64,000 nucleotides of DNA, taken from contig NZ_CP054038.1 in the NCBI RefSeq assembly GCF_013282805.1, positions 744,001 to 808,000 on the forward strand, written 5' to 3'. The position numbers and the translations under genes were made by a program. Origin of the DNA: Microbacterium hominis. GTDB taxonomy: Bacteria > Actinomycetota > Actinomycetes > Actinomycetales > Microbacteriaceae. The notes below the pieces were generated by a model, which saw only the letters and a list, made by a program, of their open reading frames with translations, made no database searches and was not told where the DNA came from. This document shows, one piece after another, positions 8,234 through 17,608 of this stretch. Every line of letters begins with the position of its first letter. Position 1 is the first letter of the stretch.

Positions 8234-11200
8234 ATGCGGTACGTACCCGAGGATGGCCGGATCGTCTGGAGCGCCAGCGACCTGAAGGCCGCGGCGGAAT
8301 GCGAGTTCGCCTGGCTGCGCGCGATCGATGCCCGACTGGGCCGGGTCGACGCCGTCGACGACCCCGAAGACCTCACGCTCGAGCGTGCCGGGCGCCTGGG
8401 CACCGCGCACGAGCTGCGGGTGCTCGCGGAGTACGTCGCCGAGTTCGGCGACCGTGTTGTGGAGATCCCGGAGACGCGGTCGTCCGATGCGCGGGCGCTG
8501 GCGTCGGCGGTCGAGCTCACGAACCGCGCGCTCGCCTCCGACGCGCAGGTCGTCTATCAGGCGGCGTTCTCGACGCGCGAGTTCGTGGGCTTCGCGGACT
8601 TCCTCGTGCGCGACGACGCCGGGCGCTGGCTCGTGCAGGACACCAAGCTCGCCCGGCGCGCCCGGGTGACCGCGCTGATGCAGCTGGCGGCGTACGTCGA
8701 TCAGCTCGACCGGCTCGGGGTCGGCCGGTCCGACCGGGTGGAGCTGCTCCTGGGCGACGGCTCCGTCAGCAGCCACGAGGTGGCCGACATCATGCCCGTG
8801 TTCCGGCTGCGCCGCGAGCGCCTCGGCGCGCTGATCGCCGATCGCCGCCTCGAACTCGGGGCCGCAGGCGACGCGATCGCGTGGGGCGATGCCCGCGGCG
8901 ACCTCGACGTGTTCGCGTGCGGTCGCTGCGCCACGTGCGACGCCGAGGTCGTGGCATCCCGCGATCTGCTGCTGGTGGCCGGAATGCGCCCGAGCCAGCG
9001 CCAGAGGCTGCGCGATGCCGGCATCCGCACGATCGAGCAGCTCTCGTCGACGGCGGCGGGGCCGGCCGGCATGAACCCCGACACGTTCTCGCTGCTGCGG
9101 GTGCAGGCGCGGCTGCAGCTGGAGAGCCCGGCGGGCACGCCCGCGCTGTTCCCGGCGCCGGCGCCGGAGCCTGTCGCGGTCGGCGGGGTCGCGGTCGATT
9201 CTGCGGCGGGCGCGGCGGTCGCGGTGGCGCCCGCTCCCGCGCCCCCGGTGCCGATCTATCGGGTCGTCGCGCCGAAGGCGCTCGGCGCGCTTCCGCGGCC
9301 CGATCACGGCGACATGTTCTTCGACTTCGAGGGCGACCCCCTCCACTCCGAGCGGGTGAGCGGCGACCGCACCGAGTGGGGCATCGACTACCTCTTCGGC
9401 TGGGTCGACGATCGCGAGCAGTACTCGGCGCTGTGGGCCCACACCTTCGCCGACGAGAAGGCGGCGCTGGAGCGGTTCCTCGAGGTGGTGGCGCTGCGGC
9501 GCGCCCAGCACCCCGGGATGCACATCTACCACTACGCGCCCTATGAGCCCACGCACCTGCTGGCGATGGCGGCGCGCCACGGTGTGGGGGAGGCCGAGGT
9601 CGACCGGCTGCTCGCCGACGGCGTGTTCGTCGACCTGTATCCGATCGTGCGGCGTGCGGTGCGGGTCGGCTCTCGCTCGTACTCGATCAAGAAGCTCGAG
9701 CCGCTGTACATGGGCGACGAGGTGCGCACCAGCGACGTGCAGAAGGGCGACGACTCGATCGTGCGCTACGTCGAGGCGCGCGCCCTCGTCGACGACGGCG
9801 AGTCGGCGGCCGGCCAGGCGATCCTCGACGACCTCGCCGACTACAACCGGTACGACTGCGTTTCCACGCTGCGCCTGCGGGACTGGCTGGTCGACCGTGC
9901 GCGCGAGGCGGGCCTGCGCCCGGTGCCGAACCCGACCCCGGAGGAGTCGGCGTACGAGCCCTCGCCGCGCGCGACCGCGCTGCAGCGCAGCGCCGAGCGC
10001 CTCGACCCGGATTCGGCCGAGGCTCAGGCGATGCGCCTGGCCGCGGCGGCGATCGACTACTACCCGCGCGAGGCGAAGTCGTTCTGGGCGACCCACTTCC
10101 TGCGCGTGCGCGAGCCGCTCTCGCTGTGGGAGGAGACGCGCGATGTCGTCGCCGTCGACCCCGTGCGCTCGCGCGTCGTGACCGATTGGCAGCATCCCGA
10201 GTCCGGACGCGGCGGCCTGCGGCGCGTCGTCGAGATCCGCGGAGAGCTCGCCCCCGGCACCCGGCTCAGCGAGGGGGCGAACCCGTTCGCCCTGTACGAG
10301 CTGCCCGCGCCCTTCCCGTACGACGCTGACCCGCGGTGGATCCATGCGTACCGCTCGGTGACCGTCGTCGAGGTGCTCGACGACGGGGCGGTGATCGAGG
10401 AGACGGCGGTCGACGGCTTCACGTGGGCGGAGCTGCCCCTCGCGCTCACTCCGGCCGCTCCGCCGCGCGCCGGCAATCAGCAGTCGGCGATCGACGCGTG
10501 GGCCGACCGTGTGATCGCCGCGGCCCCCGATCTGCCGGCGGATCCGGCATCCGACGTCCTGCTGCGCCGGCCGCCGCGCATGGTCGGCGGCGGCGCGCTG
10601 CCGGAGCCGACCGGCGATGACGTCGACACCATCGTCCGCGCCGTGCGCGATCTCGAACGGAGCTATCTCGCGGTGCAGGGGCCTCCCGGAACCGGCAAGA
10701 CGTACGTCGGCTCGCACGTGATCGCCCGACTGGTCTCCGAGCACGGGTTCAGGGTCGGAGTCGTGGCGCAGTCGCACGCTGTCGTGGAGCAGATGCTCGA
10801 CCGTGTCGTCGACGCCGGGGTGGAGCCTCAGCGCGTGGCGAAGGCGCTCAAGGCGGGCACGTCGCCCGGCGCCGTGACCTTCACCGCGATCCCGAAGAAC
10901 GGCGTCGCGGCCTTCGCCGCCGAGCACCCCGAGGGGTATGTCATCGGCGGCACGGCGTGGGACTTCAGCCACGAAGCGCGCGTGCCGCGCGGCAGCCTCG
11001 ACCTGCTCGTGATCGACGAGGCGGGGCAGTTCTCGCTCGCCTCGACCATCGCCGTGTCCCTGGCCGCCCCGCGTCTGCTGCTGCTGGGCGACCCGCAGCA
11101 GCTTCCCCAGGTGAGCCAGGGCACGCACCCGGAGCCTGTCGACACCTCGGCGCTCGGCTGGGTGATGCACGACGCCGATGTGATCCCGCGCGAGCGCGGG

Positions 11201-11833
11201 TACTTCCTCGCCCGCACGCGGCGCATGCACCCGGACGTCGCCGCTGTCGTCTCGACGCTCTCCTATCGCGGCGAGCTGGCGGCGCACCCGTCCACCGCGC
11301 TGCGGAGCATCGAGGGCGTCGCCCCCGGGGTGCACCCCGTGCCCGTGCGCCACCGCGGCAATGCGACGTGCTCCGCAGAGGAGGCCGCCGCGGTCGTGCG
11401 GATCGTCGACGACCTCCTCGGCCGCGCGTGGACCGACGCGACCACCGACGACGTCGACGCCGGCATCCCTGCGCCCCCGCGCCCGCTCGAGGAACGCGAC
11501 CTCATCGTGGTCACGCCCTACAACGCCCAGCAGGTCGACGTCGAGCGCGCGCTCGACGACGCCGGCCACGGGGCGATCCGCGTCGGCACCGTCGACAAGT
11601 TCCAGGGGCAGGAGGCGGCGGTCGCGATCGTCTCGCTGGCGGCCTCGTCGGGACGTGACGCGCCGCGCGGCCTCGAGTTCCTGCTCCTGCGCAACCGCCT
11701 CAACGTCGCGGTGTCGCGTGCGAAGCACACGGCGTACGTCGTGTATTCGCCCGGGCTCCTCGACGACCTGCCCTACACACCCGAAGGCGTCGGCCGGCTC
11801 AGCGCATTCGCCCGGCTCGTCGGGCGCTCCTGA
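8234..11833 (+). CDS. TM0106-type RecB-like nuclease fused to RNase H-like and SF1 helicase domains
   Basis: This 1199-aa cytoplasmic protein has three parts. Residues 1-280 are a RecB/TM0106-type nuclease: Gly-Phe-Ala-Asp at about 117 and Asp-Thr-Lys at about 136 form a PD-(D/E)XK core, and a CxxCxxC cluster sits near 234-239. Residues 355-560 are an RNase_H_2 (DEDD-type) exonuclease-like domain, with Phe-Phe-Asp-Phe-Glu-Gly near 360 and YNRYDC near 538. Residues 790-1199 are an SF1 helicase with QGPPGTGKT (Walker A), VIDEAGQFS (Walker B), GDPQQLPQV and a C-terminal VGTVDKFQGQEA. An Ala/Pro-rich linker separates the parts. DNA or RNA processing is implied; the role is not established. A GGGAGGAGAAGGGGAGG tract serves as ribosome site before ATG 8234. 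Confidence 0.88.
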   Translation: MRYVPEDGRIVWSASDLKAAAECEFAWLRAIDARLGRVDAVDDPEDLTLERAGRLGTAHELRVLAEYVAEFGDRVVEIPETRSSDARALASAVELTNRALASDAQVVYQAAFSTREFVGFADFLVRDDAGRWLVQDTKLARRARVTALMQLAAYVDQLDRLGVGRSDRVELLLGDGSVSSHEVADIMPVFRLRRERLGALIADRRLELGAAGDAIAWGDARGDLDVFACGRCATCDAEVVASRDLLLVAGMRPSQRQRLRDAGIRTIEQLSSTAAGPAGMNPDTFSLLRVQARLQLESPAGTPALFPAPAPEPVAVGGVAVDSAAGAAVAVAPAPAPPVPIYRVVAPKALGALPRPDHGDMFFDFEGDPLHSERVSGDRTEWGIDYLFGWVDDREQYSALWAHTFADEKAALERFLEVVALRRAQHPGMHIYHYAPYEPTHLLAMAARHGVGEAEVDRLLADGVFVDLYPIVRRAVRVGSRSYSIKKLEPLYMGDEVRTSDVQKGDDSIVRYVEARALVDDGESAAGQAILDDLADYNRYDCVSTLRLRDWLVDRAREAGLRPVPNPTPEESAYEPSPRATALQRSAERLDPDSAEAQAMRLAAAAIDYYPREAKSFWATHFLRVREPLSLWEETRDVVAVDPVRSRVVTDWQHPESGRGGLRRVVEIRGELAPGTRLSEGANPFALYELPAPFPYDADPRWIHAYRSVTVVEVLDDGAVIEETAVDGFTWAELPLALTPAAPPRAGNQQSAIDAWADRVIAAAPDLPADPASDVLLRRPPRMVGGGALPEPTGDDVDTIVRAVRDLERSYLAVQGPPGTGKTYVGSHVIARLVSEHGFRVGVVAQSHAVVEQMLDRVVDAGVEPQRVAKALKAGTSPGAVTFTAIPKNGVAAFAAEHPEGYVIGGTAWDFSHEARVPRGSLDLLVIDEAGQFSLASTIAVSLAAPRLLLLGDPQQLPQVSQGTHPEPVDTSALGWVMHDADVIPRERGYFLARTRRMHPDVAAVVSTLSYRGELAAHPSTALRSIEGVAPGVHPVPVRHRGNATCSAEEAAAVVRIVDDLLGRAWTDATTDDVDAGIPAPPRPLEERDLIVVTPYNAQQVDVERALDDAGHGAIRVGTVDKFQGQEAAVAIVSLAASSGRDAPRGLEFLLLRNRLNVAVSRAKHTAYVVYSPGLLDDLPYTPEGVGRLSAFARLVGRS

Positions 11834-11918
11834 GCGGGGGCGGGAGCGCGCGGCGCCGGAGCGCGCGGCGCCGGAGTGCGTAGACTCGCGCTCGACGCCC
11901 GACAGCGAGGAGGACGCC

Positions 11919-12242
11919 ATGACCGAGGACGCGCCCCGGCAGTTCGAGATCGACCTGCCGCCGGAGCTGATCGGCGGCGCCTACGCCGACTTCGCCAACG
12001 TGTGGCACACGCCCACCGTGTTCGTGATGGACTTCCTCACGCTCGCGAAGCCCCCCACCGACCACGTCGACCCCGAGACGGGCGAGCGGCGCACGCTCGT
12101 TCCCGCCCGCGTGGTCAGCCGCATCCGCATCCCTCCCGAGCAGGTGTTCGAACTCGCCAAGGCGCTCACGCAGCAGCTCGAGTTCTGGGAGCAGGAGACC
12201 GGCCGCCGCAAGCCGCCCGGCCCGATGCTCGGCGACGAGTAG
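11919..12242 (+). CDS. DUF3467 family protein
   Basis: The 107-aa frame starts at ATG 11919 after GCGAGGAGG. The sequence has the DUF3467 pattern: an N-terminal Phe-Glu-Ile-Asp-Leu-Pro-Pro-Glu-Leu, then Gly-Gly-Ala-Tyr-Ala-Asp-Phe-Ala-Asn-Val-Trp-His, then a strand with Phe-Val-Met-Asp-Phe, and Ser-Arg-Ile-Arg-Ile-Pro-Pro-Glu-Gln before a C-terminal helix. Members are small soluble proteins of unknown function. A TAGACT box at about 11881 is a plausible -10, some 30 nt before the start. A 590-bp gene-free tract follows. Confidence 0.85.
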   Translation: MTEDAPRQFEIDLPPELIGGAYADFANVWHTPTVFVMDFLTLAKPPTDHVDPETGERRTLVPARVVSRIRIPPEQVFELAKALTQQLEFWEQETGRRKPPGPMLGDE

Positions 12243-12364
12243 TCGCGTCGCCCTGGCCTGTCAACCCCATGGGGGCCGCAGCCGCGCGCGCCTAACCTGA
12301 CAGGGCGTCCACCGACGCGGGTGCGGCGTCCGTTCGGCGAGGGGCGGGCGCCGCACCATTCTGT

Positions 12365-12620
12365 CCCCGCGCTCTCGCGCCCCGCGCCGCCCCGCGCCAC
12401 TGCGCCCCGCGCCCCGCCCGCTGCGCCGCGCCACTGCGCCCGCGCCCCGCCCCGCTGCGCCGCGCCCCGCCCCGCTGCGCCGCGCCCCGCCCCGCTGCGC
12501 CGCGCCCGCCCCGCTGCGCCGCGCCCCGCCGCGCCGCGCCGCCCCGCGCCCCGCCCCGCTGCGCCGCCGCGCCCCGCGCCGCCCCGCCGCGGTCCATTGC
12601 GCCCCGCGCCGCCGGCCCGT
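12365..12620. repeat. GC-only low-complexity tract with 20-bp tandem units
   Basis: About 255 bp built almost entirely of C and G on the plus strand. Within 12441-12519 the unit CGCGCCCCGCCCCGCTGCGC repeats about four times with a 20-bp period; elsewhere shorter pieces (CGCGCC, CCCCGC) recur. The minus strand is G-rich with many GGGG/GGG runs and could form G-quadruplexes. No frame here shows normal codon usage. Together with 12621-12834 it fills the 592-bp gap between DUF3467 and the next gene. Confidence 0.8.
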
Positions 12621-12642
12621 GTGCGCCCACCCGCTTCGGCGA

Positions 12643-12770
12643 GTCCGGAAACCGGAGGTTCGCGCTCTTTCCGGGGCGGGAAGCGGTTCCGCATCCGAGA
12701 ACGCGCGGGAACTCCGGCGTTCGGCGGCCGGTCTGCCGTCGCGACCGGCCGAGTGGATGCTCCGCCCGCC
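12643..12770. repeat. Dispersed repeat, copy related to the insert in ccdA
   Basis: The tract begins GTCCGGAAACCGGAG (12643), passes CTTTCCGGGGCGGGAAG and ends GGAACTCCGGCGTTCGG, followed at 12751 by GAGTGGATGCTCCGCCCGCC. The inverted complement of the first part, and the last 20 bases with one change, are found inside ccdA (31385-31512). TTCCGGGGCGGGAA also occurs inverted at 15848-15861. It looks like a small mobile or repetitive extragenic element; no terminal duplication can be seen. Confidence 0.5.
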
Positions 12771-12834
12771 CATCCGCCGGGCCGGCGTATCACCGCGCCC
12801 GCGTCGGGCTCCTCCACTGCGGAAAGGAGCCGGG

Positions 12835-13356
12835 ATGAGTGCGCAGACCGTCATGGTCATCACCCCCGCGGTGCACGTCGCCGCGCCCGCGCCGAGAACG
12901 CGCGGACTGCTGTTCTGGATCCGCCGGTATCTGCCGGCCGAGATCGTCTGCACGATCGCGATGCTCGCCGCCACCGCGCTCGTCGCGCTGTGGACCGACA
13001 ACGTCGCGCTGCTGGCGGCCGCGGCCTACATCGGCGAGACAATCGGGTTCTACGGCGTGCTCGCCGTGACCGTGTACGTCGAGCAGCGCCGCGAGTTCGG
13101 CGGCGGGCCCCGCACGCTCGGTCGCACCGGCGTGCTCCTGGTCGCCGAGTTCGGCCCCGCCGAGATCGTCGATTCGGTGCTCGTGCGTCCGGCGGCACTG
13201 ATCGCGGGCGTGTGGCTCCTGCCCGATCCGCTGCTGGGAGTGCTCGCCGGCAAGTTCGCCGCCGACCTCGTCTTCTACCTCGTCGCCGCCGGCTCGTTCT
13301 CGCTCACCGACCGCGTCGGACTCCGTCGGCGTCGCGAGACGGGAGCGGCCGCATGA
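12835..13356 (+). CDS. Multi-helix membrane protein coupled to a PLP decarboxylase
   Basis: The 173-aa protein starts at ATG 12835 after a strong GGAAAGGAG site. It has about four membrane helices (roughly 38-56, 60-82, 105-125, 130-152) and basic ends. A conserved-looking Gly-Glu-Thr-Ile-Gly-Phe-Tyr lies in helix 2 and Glu-Phe-Gly-Pro-Ala-Glu in helix 3. No transport or enzyme motif is recognised. Its stop overlaps the start of the next gene (ATGA), so the two are translated together; a partner role in export or uptake of the decarboxylase substrate or product is an inference from this coupling. Confidence 0.7.
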   Translation: MSAQTVMVITPAVHVAAPAPRTRGLLFWIRRYLPAEIVCTIAMLAATALVALWTDNVALLAAAAYIGETIGFYGVLAVTVYVEQRREFGGGPRTLGRTGVLLVAEFGPAEIVDSVLVRPAALIAGVWLLPDPLLGVLAGKFAADLVFYLVAAGSFSLTDRVGLRRRRETGAAA

Positions 13357-14656
13357 GCGCGCCGCGCCGGGGCGGAGCCGACGGGCGCCGCCCGCTCGCG
13401 CAGCGTCGCCGCGCCGAGACCGCGCGCCTTCTCGCGCACGACGACGCGCGCACCGCGCTCGCCCTGCACGGCACTCCGCTCCTGCTGCTCCAGCCCGACC
13501 GGGTCGTCGCCCAGTACGCGCGCCTGCGTGCCGCGCTGCCCGATGTGGCCTTCCACTACGCCGTGAAGGCGCTCTCCCACGACACCGTGATCGGCTCGCT
13601 CGCCGCGGCCGGCTGCGCCTTCGACGTGGCGACCTCGGCGGAGCTCGACCAGGTGCGCGCCCACGGCGTCGAGGCCGACCGCATCATCCACACCCACCCG
13701 ATCAAGAAGCCGGCGGAGATCTCCGCCGCACTCGCCGCGGGCGTGCGCACCTTCGTCGTCGACAACGAGATCGAGATCGACAAGTTCGCGGGCACCCCGC
13801 CGACGTGCGGCTCCTCGTGCGGCTCGCGTACCGCAGCCCGCACGCCAAGAGCGATCTGTCGAGCAAGTTCGGCGTCGGTCCCGTCGACGCGGAGCGCCTC
13901 GTGCTGTGCGCGAGGGAGCGGGGCGTGCGGGTCGCGGGCTTCAGCTTCCACGTGGGCAGCCAGCTCGACGACCCCGATCGGTTCGCGGATGCCACGGCGC
14001 AGACCCTCGCTCTCATGGACGACCTCGAGCATCGGCACGACGTGCGGCTCGACGTGCTCGACATCGGCGGCGGCTTCCCGGTGGCCTACGACGACGACGT
14101 GGCCTCGATCGAGCAGATCGCCGCGCGGCTGCGCCCCGTGCTGTCGGCGCAGGCCGGTCGCCGCGAGATCATCGCCGAACCCGGTCGCATCCTGGTCGCC
14201 GAGGCGATGACACTCGTGACCAGCGTGGTCGGGGTGGCTGACCGCGGCGACGGCCGCTGGTACTACCTCGACGACGGCGTGTACGGGTCGTACTCGAACG
14301 TGGTCGCCGAGGACGTGCATCCCCTCGTGTTCGCCGTCTCCGGGCTGGCGGAGCCGGCATCCCGCCGCGAACGGCGTCCCGTGACCCTCGGCGGACCGAC
14401 GTGCGATTCGGGCGACGTCATCGCCCGCGGCGTGCTGCTGCCCGAGCTGGCGGTCGGGGACCTCCTCGCGAGCCCCGCGATGGGCGCGTACACGGCGGTG
14501 ACCGCGACCGGCTTCAACGGCCTTCCGCTGGCGTCCGTCGTCGCGGTCGCCGCGGGATCCGCATCCGTGGCCATCGCGAAGCCCGCAGAAGCCGAGCCCG
14601 CAGCGGCCGAGCCCGCAGTGGCCGAGCCCGCAGAGACGGAGCCCGCCGCCGCATGA
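13353..14656 (+). pseudogene. Fold-III PLP decarboxylase (ornithine/lysine/DAP type), frameshifted as sequenced
   Basis: Two plus-strand frames give a protein of about 434 aa with the alanine-racemase-fold decarboxylase signature. The PLP lysine is in HYAVKAL (about residue 71), followed by Cys-Ala-Phe-Asp-Val-Ala-Thr-Ser-Ala-Glu-Leu, FHVGSQ, LDIGGGFP, and EPGRILV. The C-terminal active-site Cys-Asp is in GGPTCDSGDVIARG. This resembles eukaryotic-type ornithine decarboxylase more than LysA, but the substrate is not decided. The frames meet at CCCC 13795-13798; one more C restores FAGTPADVRLLVRLAYRSPHAKSD. The tail is an added Ala-Glu-Pro-Ala repeat (15-bp DNA units, 14580-14650), not part of the fold. 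It overlaps the membrane protein gene by 4 bp. Confidence 0.75.
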
Positions 14657-14666
14657 CGGTCGCGAT

Positions 14667-15298
<632 letters not shown>

Positions 15299-15331
15299 AC
15301 GCAACAGGTTATCGCCGCGTACCCTCGTGGT

Positions 15332-15793
15332 GTGATGCACGACGCGGCCGACCTCGCCGCCATGGAGCGCGCGCTCGAACTGGCCGCCGAGGCCGGGGCG
15401 GCGGGCGAGGTGCCCGTGGGCGCGGTGGTGAGGGATGCCACGGGCGCCGTCATCGGCGAGGGGCGCAATCTCCGCGAGACCACCCACGATCCCACCGCGC
15501 ACGCCGAGATCGTCGCTCTCCGCCAGGCCGCGGTCGCCTTCGACGCGTGGAACCTCGAGGGATGCACCCTCGTCGTCACCCTCGAGCCGTGCCTCATGTG
15601 CGCGGGCGCCATCCTTCAATCCCGCATCTCCCGCGTCGTGTTCGGCGCCTGGGACGACAAGGCAGGGGCCGTGGGCTCCGTCTACGACGTGCTGCGCGAT
15701 CGCCGCCTGCCCTATCGTGCGGAGGTGGTCGCCGGAGTCGGCGAAGGCGAAGCATCCACTCTGCTGCGCGACTTCTTCGACGCTCGACGCTGA
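15332..15793 (+). CDS. tadA: tRNA-specific adenosine deaminase
   Basis: TadA converts A34 of tRNA-Arg(ACG) to inosine so that it can read CGN codons. The 153-aa protein has the zinc-binding HAE motif in [14 protein letters not shown] (about 53-55) with Glu as proton shuttle and the PCLMC motif (about 84-88) that supplies two Cys ligands. The C-terminal Leu-Leu-Arg-Asp-Phe-Phe helix is also typical. TACCCT lies 6 nt before GTG 15332, favouring that start and a leaderless mRNA; ATG 15335 is the next codon and would give nearly the same protein. Confidence 0.93.
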   Translation: MMHDAADLAAMERALELAAEAGAAGEVPVGAVVRDATGAVIGEGRNLRETTHDPTAHAEIVALRQAAVAFDAWNLEGCTLVVTLEPCLMCAGAILQSRISRVVFGAWDDKAGAVGSVYDVLRDRRLPYRAEVVAGVGEGEASTLLRDFFDARR

Positions 15794-15914
15794 TCCCCAC
15801 GGTGATCGCGCCACGGACGCGCGATGGCGCAGCACTGACTGGGGGGTTTCCCGCCCCGGAAGTCGGGGGATCGCCCGGTTCCCGCGGCGCGCGGCCCTTC
15901 GTACGCTGACCCCC

Positions 15915-16658
15915 ATGACCCAGGCATCCCTCGCCCCTCGCATCGGCTGGACGTCCATCGCGCTCGCCGCGCTCGCGATCGCCGGCTTCGCCGCCGCTCC
16001 CTACCTCACGGCGTCTCTCGCGGACCTCGCCGACGATGGTGCGGGCATCGCGCGGTCGTACGCGACGGCACCCGGCGTCGTGCAGGTCGCCCTCTACGTC
16101 CACATCGTCGGAGGGGCCACGGCGCTCGCGGTCGGTCCCCTGCAGTTCTGGCGGGGGCTGCGCCGCCGCTTCCCGCGATTCCACCGGTGGACGGGGCGCA
16201 TCTACCTTTCGGCCGTGGCTCTCGGCGGAGCAGGTGCGCTCGTCATCGCACCGTTCAACCTCGCGGGCTGGGTCGGGCTCTTCGGGTTCGGTGCGCTGGG
16301 GGTGCTGTGGCTGGTCACGGGGATGCGGGGATACCGCGCCATACGCCGCGGCGACGTGCCCGCCCATCAGGCGTGGATGATCCGCAACTACGCGCTGACG
16401 TTCTCGGCGGTGACGCTGCGGCTGTGGCTCCCGCTCCTGCTCGTGCTGTCGCTCTCCCTCGGCGTGCCCGGCGGGGCGGATGCGGCCTTCGCGAACGCCT
16501 ACGCGGCCGTTCCCTTCCTGTGCTGGGTGCCGAATCTGATCGTGGCGGAATGGCTCATCCGGCGCCGCGGACTCCCGTCGTACCGGCTGACGCCGGCGCC
16601 TGCGCCGATCGAGGAGCGCGTGCCGGCGATCGCCGCGGATCGGGCGTCGGCGGCGTGA
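15915..16658 (+). CDS. DUF2306 family membrane protein
   Basis: A 247-aa integral membrane protein with about seven helices. The DUF2306 signature is clear: [17 protein letters not shown], Phe-His-Arg-Trp-Thr-Gly-Arg-Ile-Tyr, and [20 protein letters not shown], with conserved His and Arg facing the membrane as in cytochrome-b-like folds. Function of the family is not established. ATG 15915 is preceded 7 nt upstream by TACGCT. It ends 4 bp from the convergent F420 oxidoreductase gene. Confidence 0.85.
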   Translation: MTQASLAPRIGWTSIALAALAIAGFAAAPYLTASLADLADDGAGIARSYATAPGVVQVALYVHIVGGATALAVGPLQFWRGLRRRFPRFHRWTGRIYLSAVALGGAGALVIAPFNLAGWVGLFGFGALGVLWLVTGMRGYRAIRRGDVPAHQAWMIRNYALTFSAVTLRLWLPLLLVLSLSLGVPGGADAAFANAYAAVPFLCWVPNLIVAEWLIRRRGLPSYRLTPAPAPIEERVPAIAADRASAA

Positions 16659-16662
16659 CCGA

Positions 16663-17589
16663 TCAGCGGGGCAGGTGGGGGAGCACCTCGGTGCCGAGGA
16701 AGTCGACGTGCTCGGCATCCTGCAGATCGAGCACCTGGAAGTAGACGCGCTCGATGCCGAACGACCGGTACTTCTCCACCCGCTCGCCGATCTCATCGGC
16801 GCCGCCCACGATGTTCGTGCCGTCGCGCACGTCGTCGAGCGTCTTGCCGATCGCGGCCGCCCGCCGTGCGAGGTCGGCGTCGGTGGCACCCGCGAAGGTC
16901 GACATCGCGATCGAGAGGCGCACGGTCGCCGGGTCGCGTCCGACCCGCTCGCAGGCGGCGTGCAGATTGTCGATGCGGGCGCGGATCTCGTGGTCCTCGG
17001 GGAAGCCGACGTTGTACTCCCGCGCGAAGCGCGCGACCAGATCAGGGGTGCGGCGCGGTCCGCCGCCCCCGATCACCACGGGCACGGGCGACTGCACCGG
17101 CTTGGGGAGGGCGGGTGCGGCATCCAGTCGGTAGTAGTCGCCGTCGAAGGAGAACGTCTCGCCGATAGGCGTCGACCACAGCCCCGTCACGACCTGCAGC
17201 TGCTCCTCGAGGAGGTCGAATCGCTTCGGCGGGAACGGGATGCCGTACGCGGTGTGCTCGCGCGCGAACCAGCCTGCGCCCAGGCCCAGCTCGACGCGTC
17301 CGCTCGACATCTCGTCGACCTGCGCGACCTGGATGGCGAGCACGGACGGATGCCGGAAGGTCACCGGCGACACGAGCGTGCCCAGGCGCAGGGTCGAGGT
17401 CTCGCGGGCGAGGCCGGCCAGCGTCACCCATGCGTCGGTCGGCCCGGGCAGGCCGTCGCCCATGCCGCTGAGGTAGTGGTCGGAGCGGAAGTAGCCGGTG
17501 AACCCGGTGCGCTCGGCGATCTGCGCGAAGGCGAGCTGATCGGCGTAGGTCGCACCCAGGTGGGGCTCGGTGAAGACGCAGTACTCCAT
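16663..17589 (-). CDS. LLM-class F420-dependent oxidoreductase
   Basis: The 308-aa protein has the luciferase-like TIM barrel: Phe-Arg-Ser-Asp-His-Tyr-Leu near residue 35, TLRLGTLVSPVTFRHP near 67-82, and GRVELGLGAGWFAREH near 97-112, the phosphate/cofactor region shared by F420-dependent members. VPVVIGGGGPRRT near 165 is a second family block. Such enzymes take hydride from F420H2; the substrate cannot be predicted. It is 19 bp downstream of the CDF gene on the same strand, which may only reflect compact packing. Confidence 0.85.
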   Translation of the reverse strand: MEYCVFTEPHLGATYADQLAFAQIAERTGFTGYFRSDHYLSGMGDGLPGPTDAWVTLAGLARETSTLRLGTLVSPVTFRHPSVLAIQVAQVDEMSSGRVELGLGAGWFAREHTAYGIPFPPKRFDLLEEQLQVVTGLWSTPIGETFSFDGDYYRLDAAPALPKPVQSPVPVVIGGGGPRRTPDLVARFAREYNVGFPEDHEIRARIDNLHAACERVGRDPATVRLSIAMSTFAGATDADLARRAAAIGKTLDDVRDGTNIVGGADEIGERVEKYRSFGIERVYFQVLDLQDAEHVDFLGTEVLPHLPR

Positions 17590-17608
17590 GGCGTGATCCC
17601 GCTCCCGC

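Noticed and set aside
6074..11920. A 1948-codon minus-strand reading frame antisense to the helicase gene and continuous with nadE
   Set aside because: Only its nadE part has conserved motifs. The rest is Arg/His/Asp-rich without family blocks, a by-product of high G+C and codon bias of the plus-strand helicase gene.
12321..12834. Coding potential in the GC-only tract (Arg/Pro/Ala frames)
   Set aside because: All frames are open because the tract lacks A and T; composition is low-complexity and no start site with homology exists.
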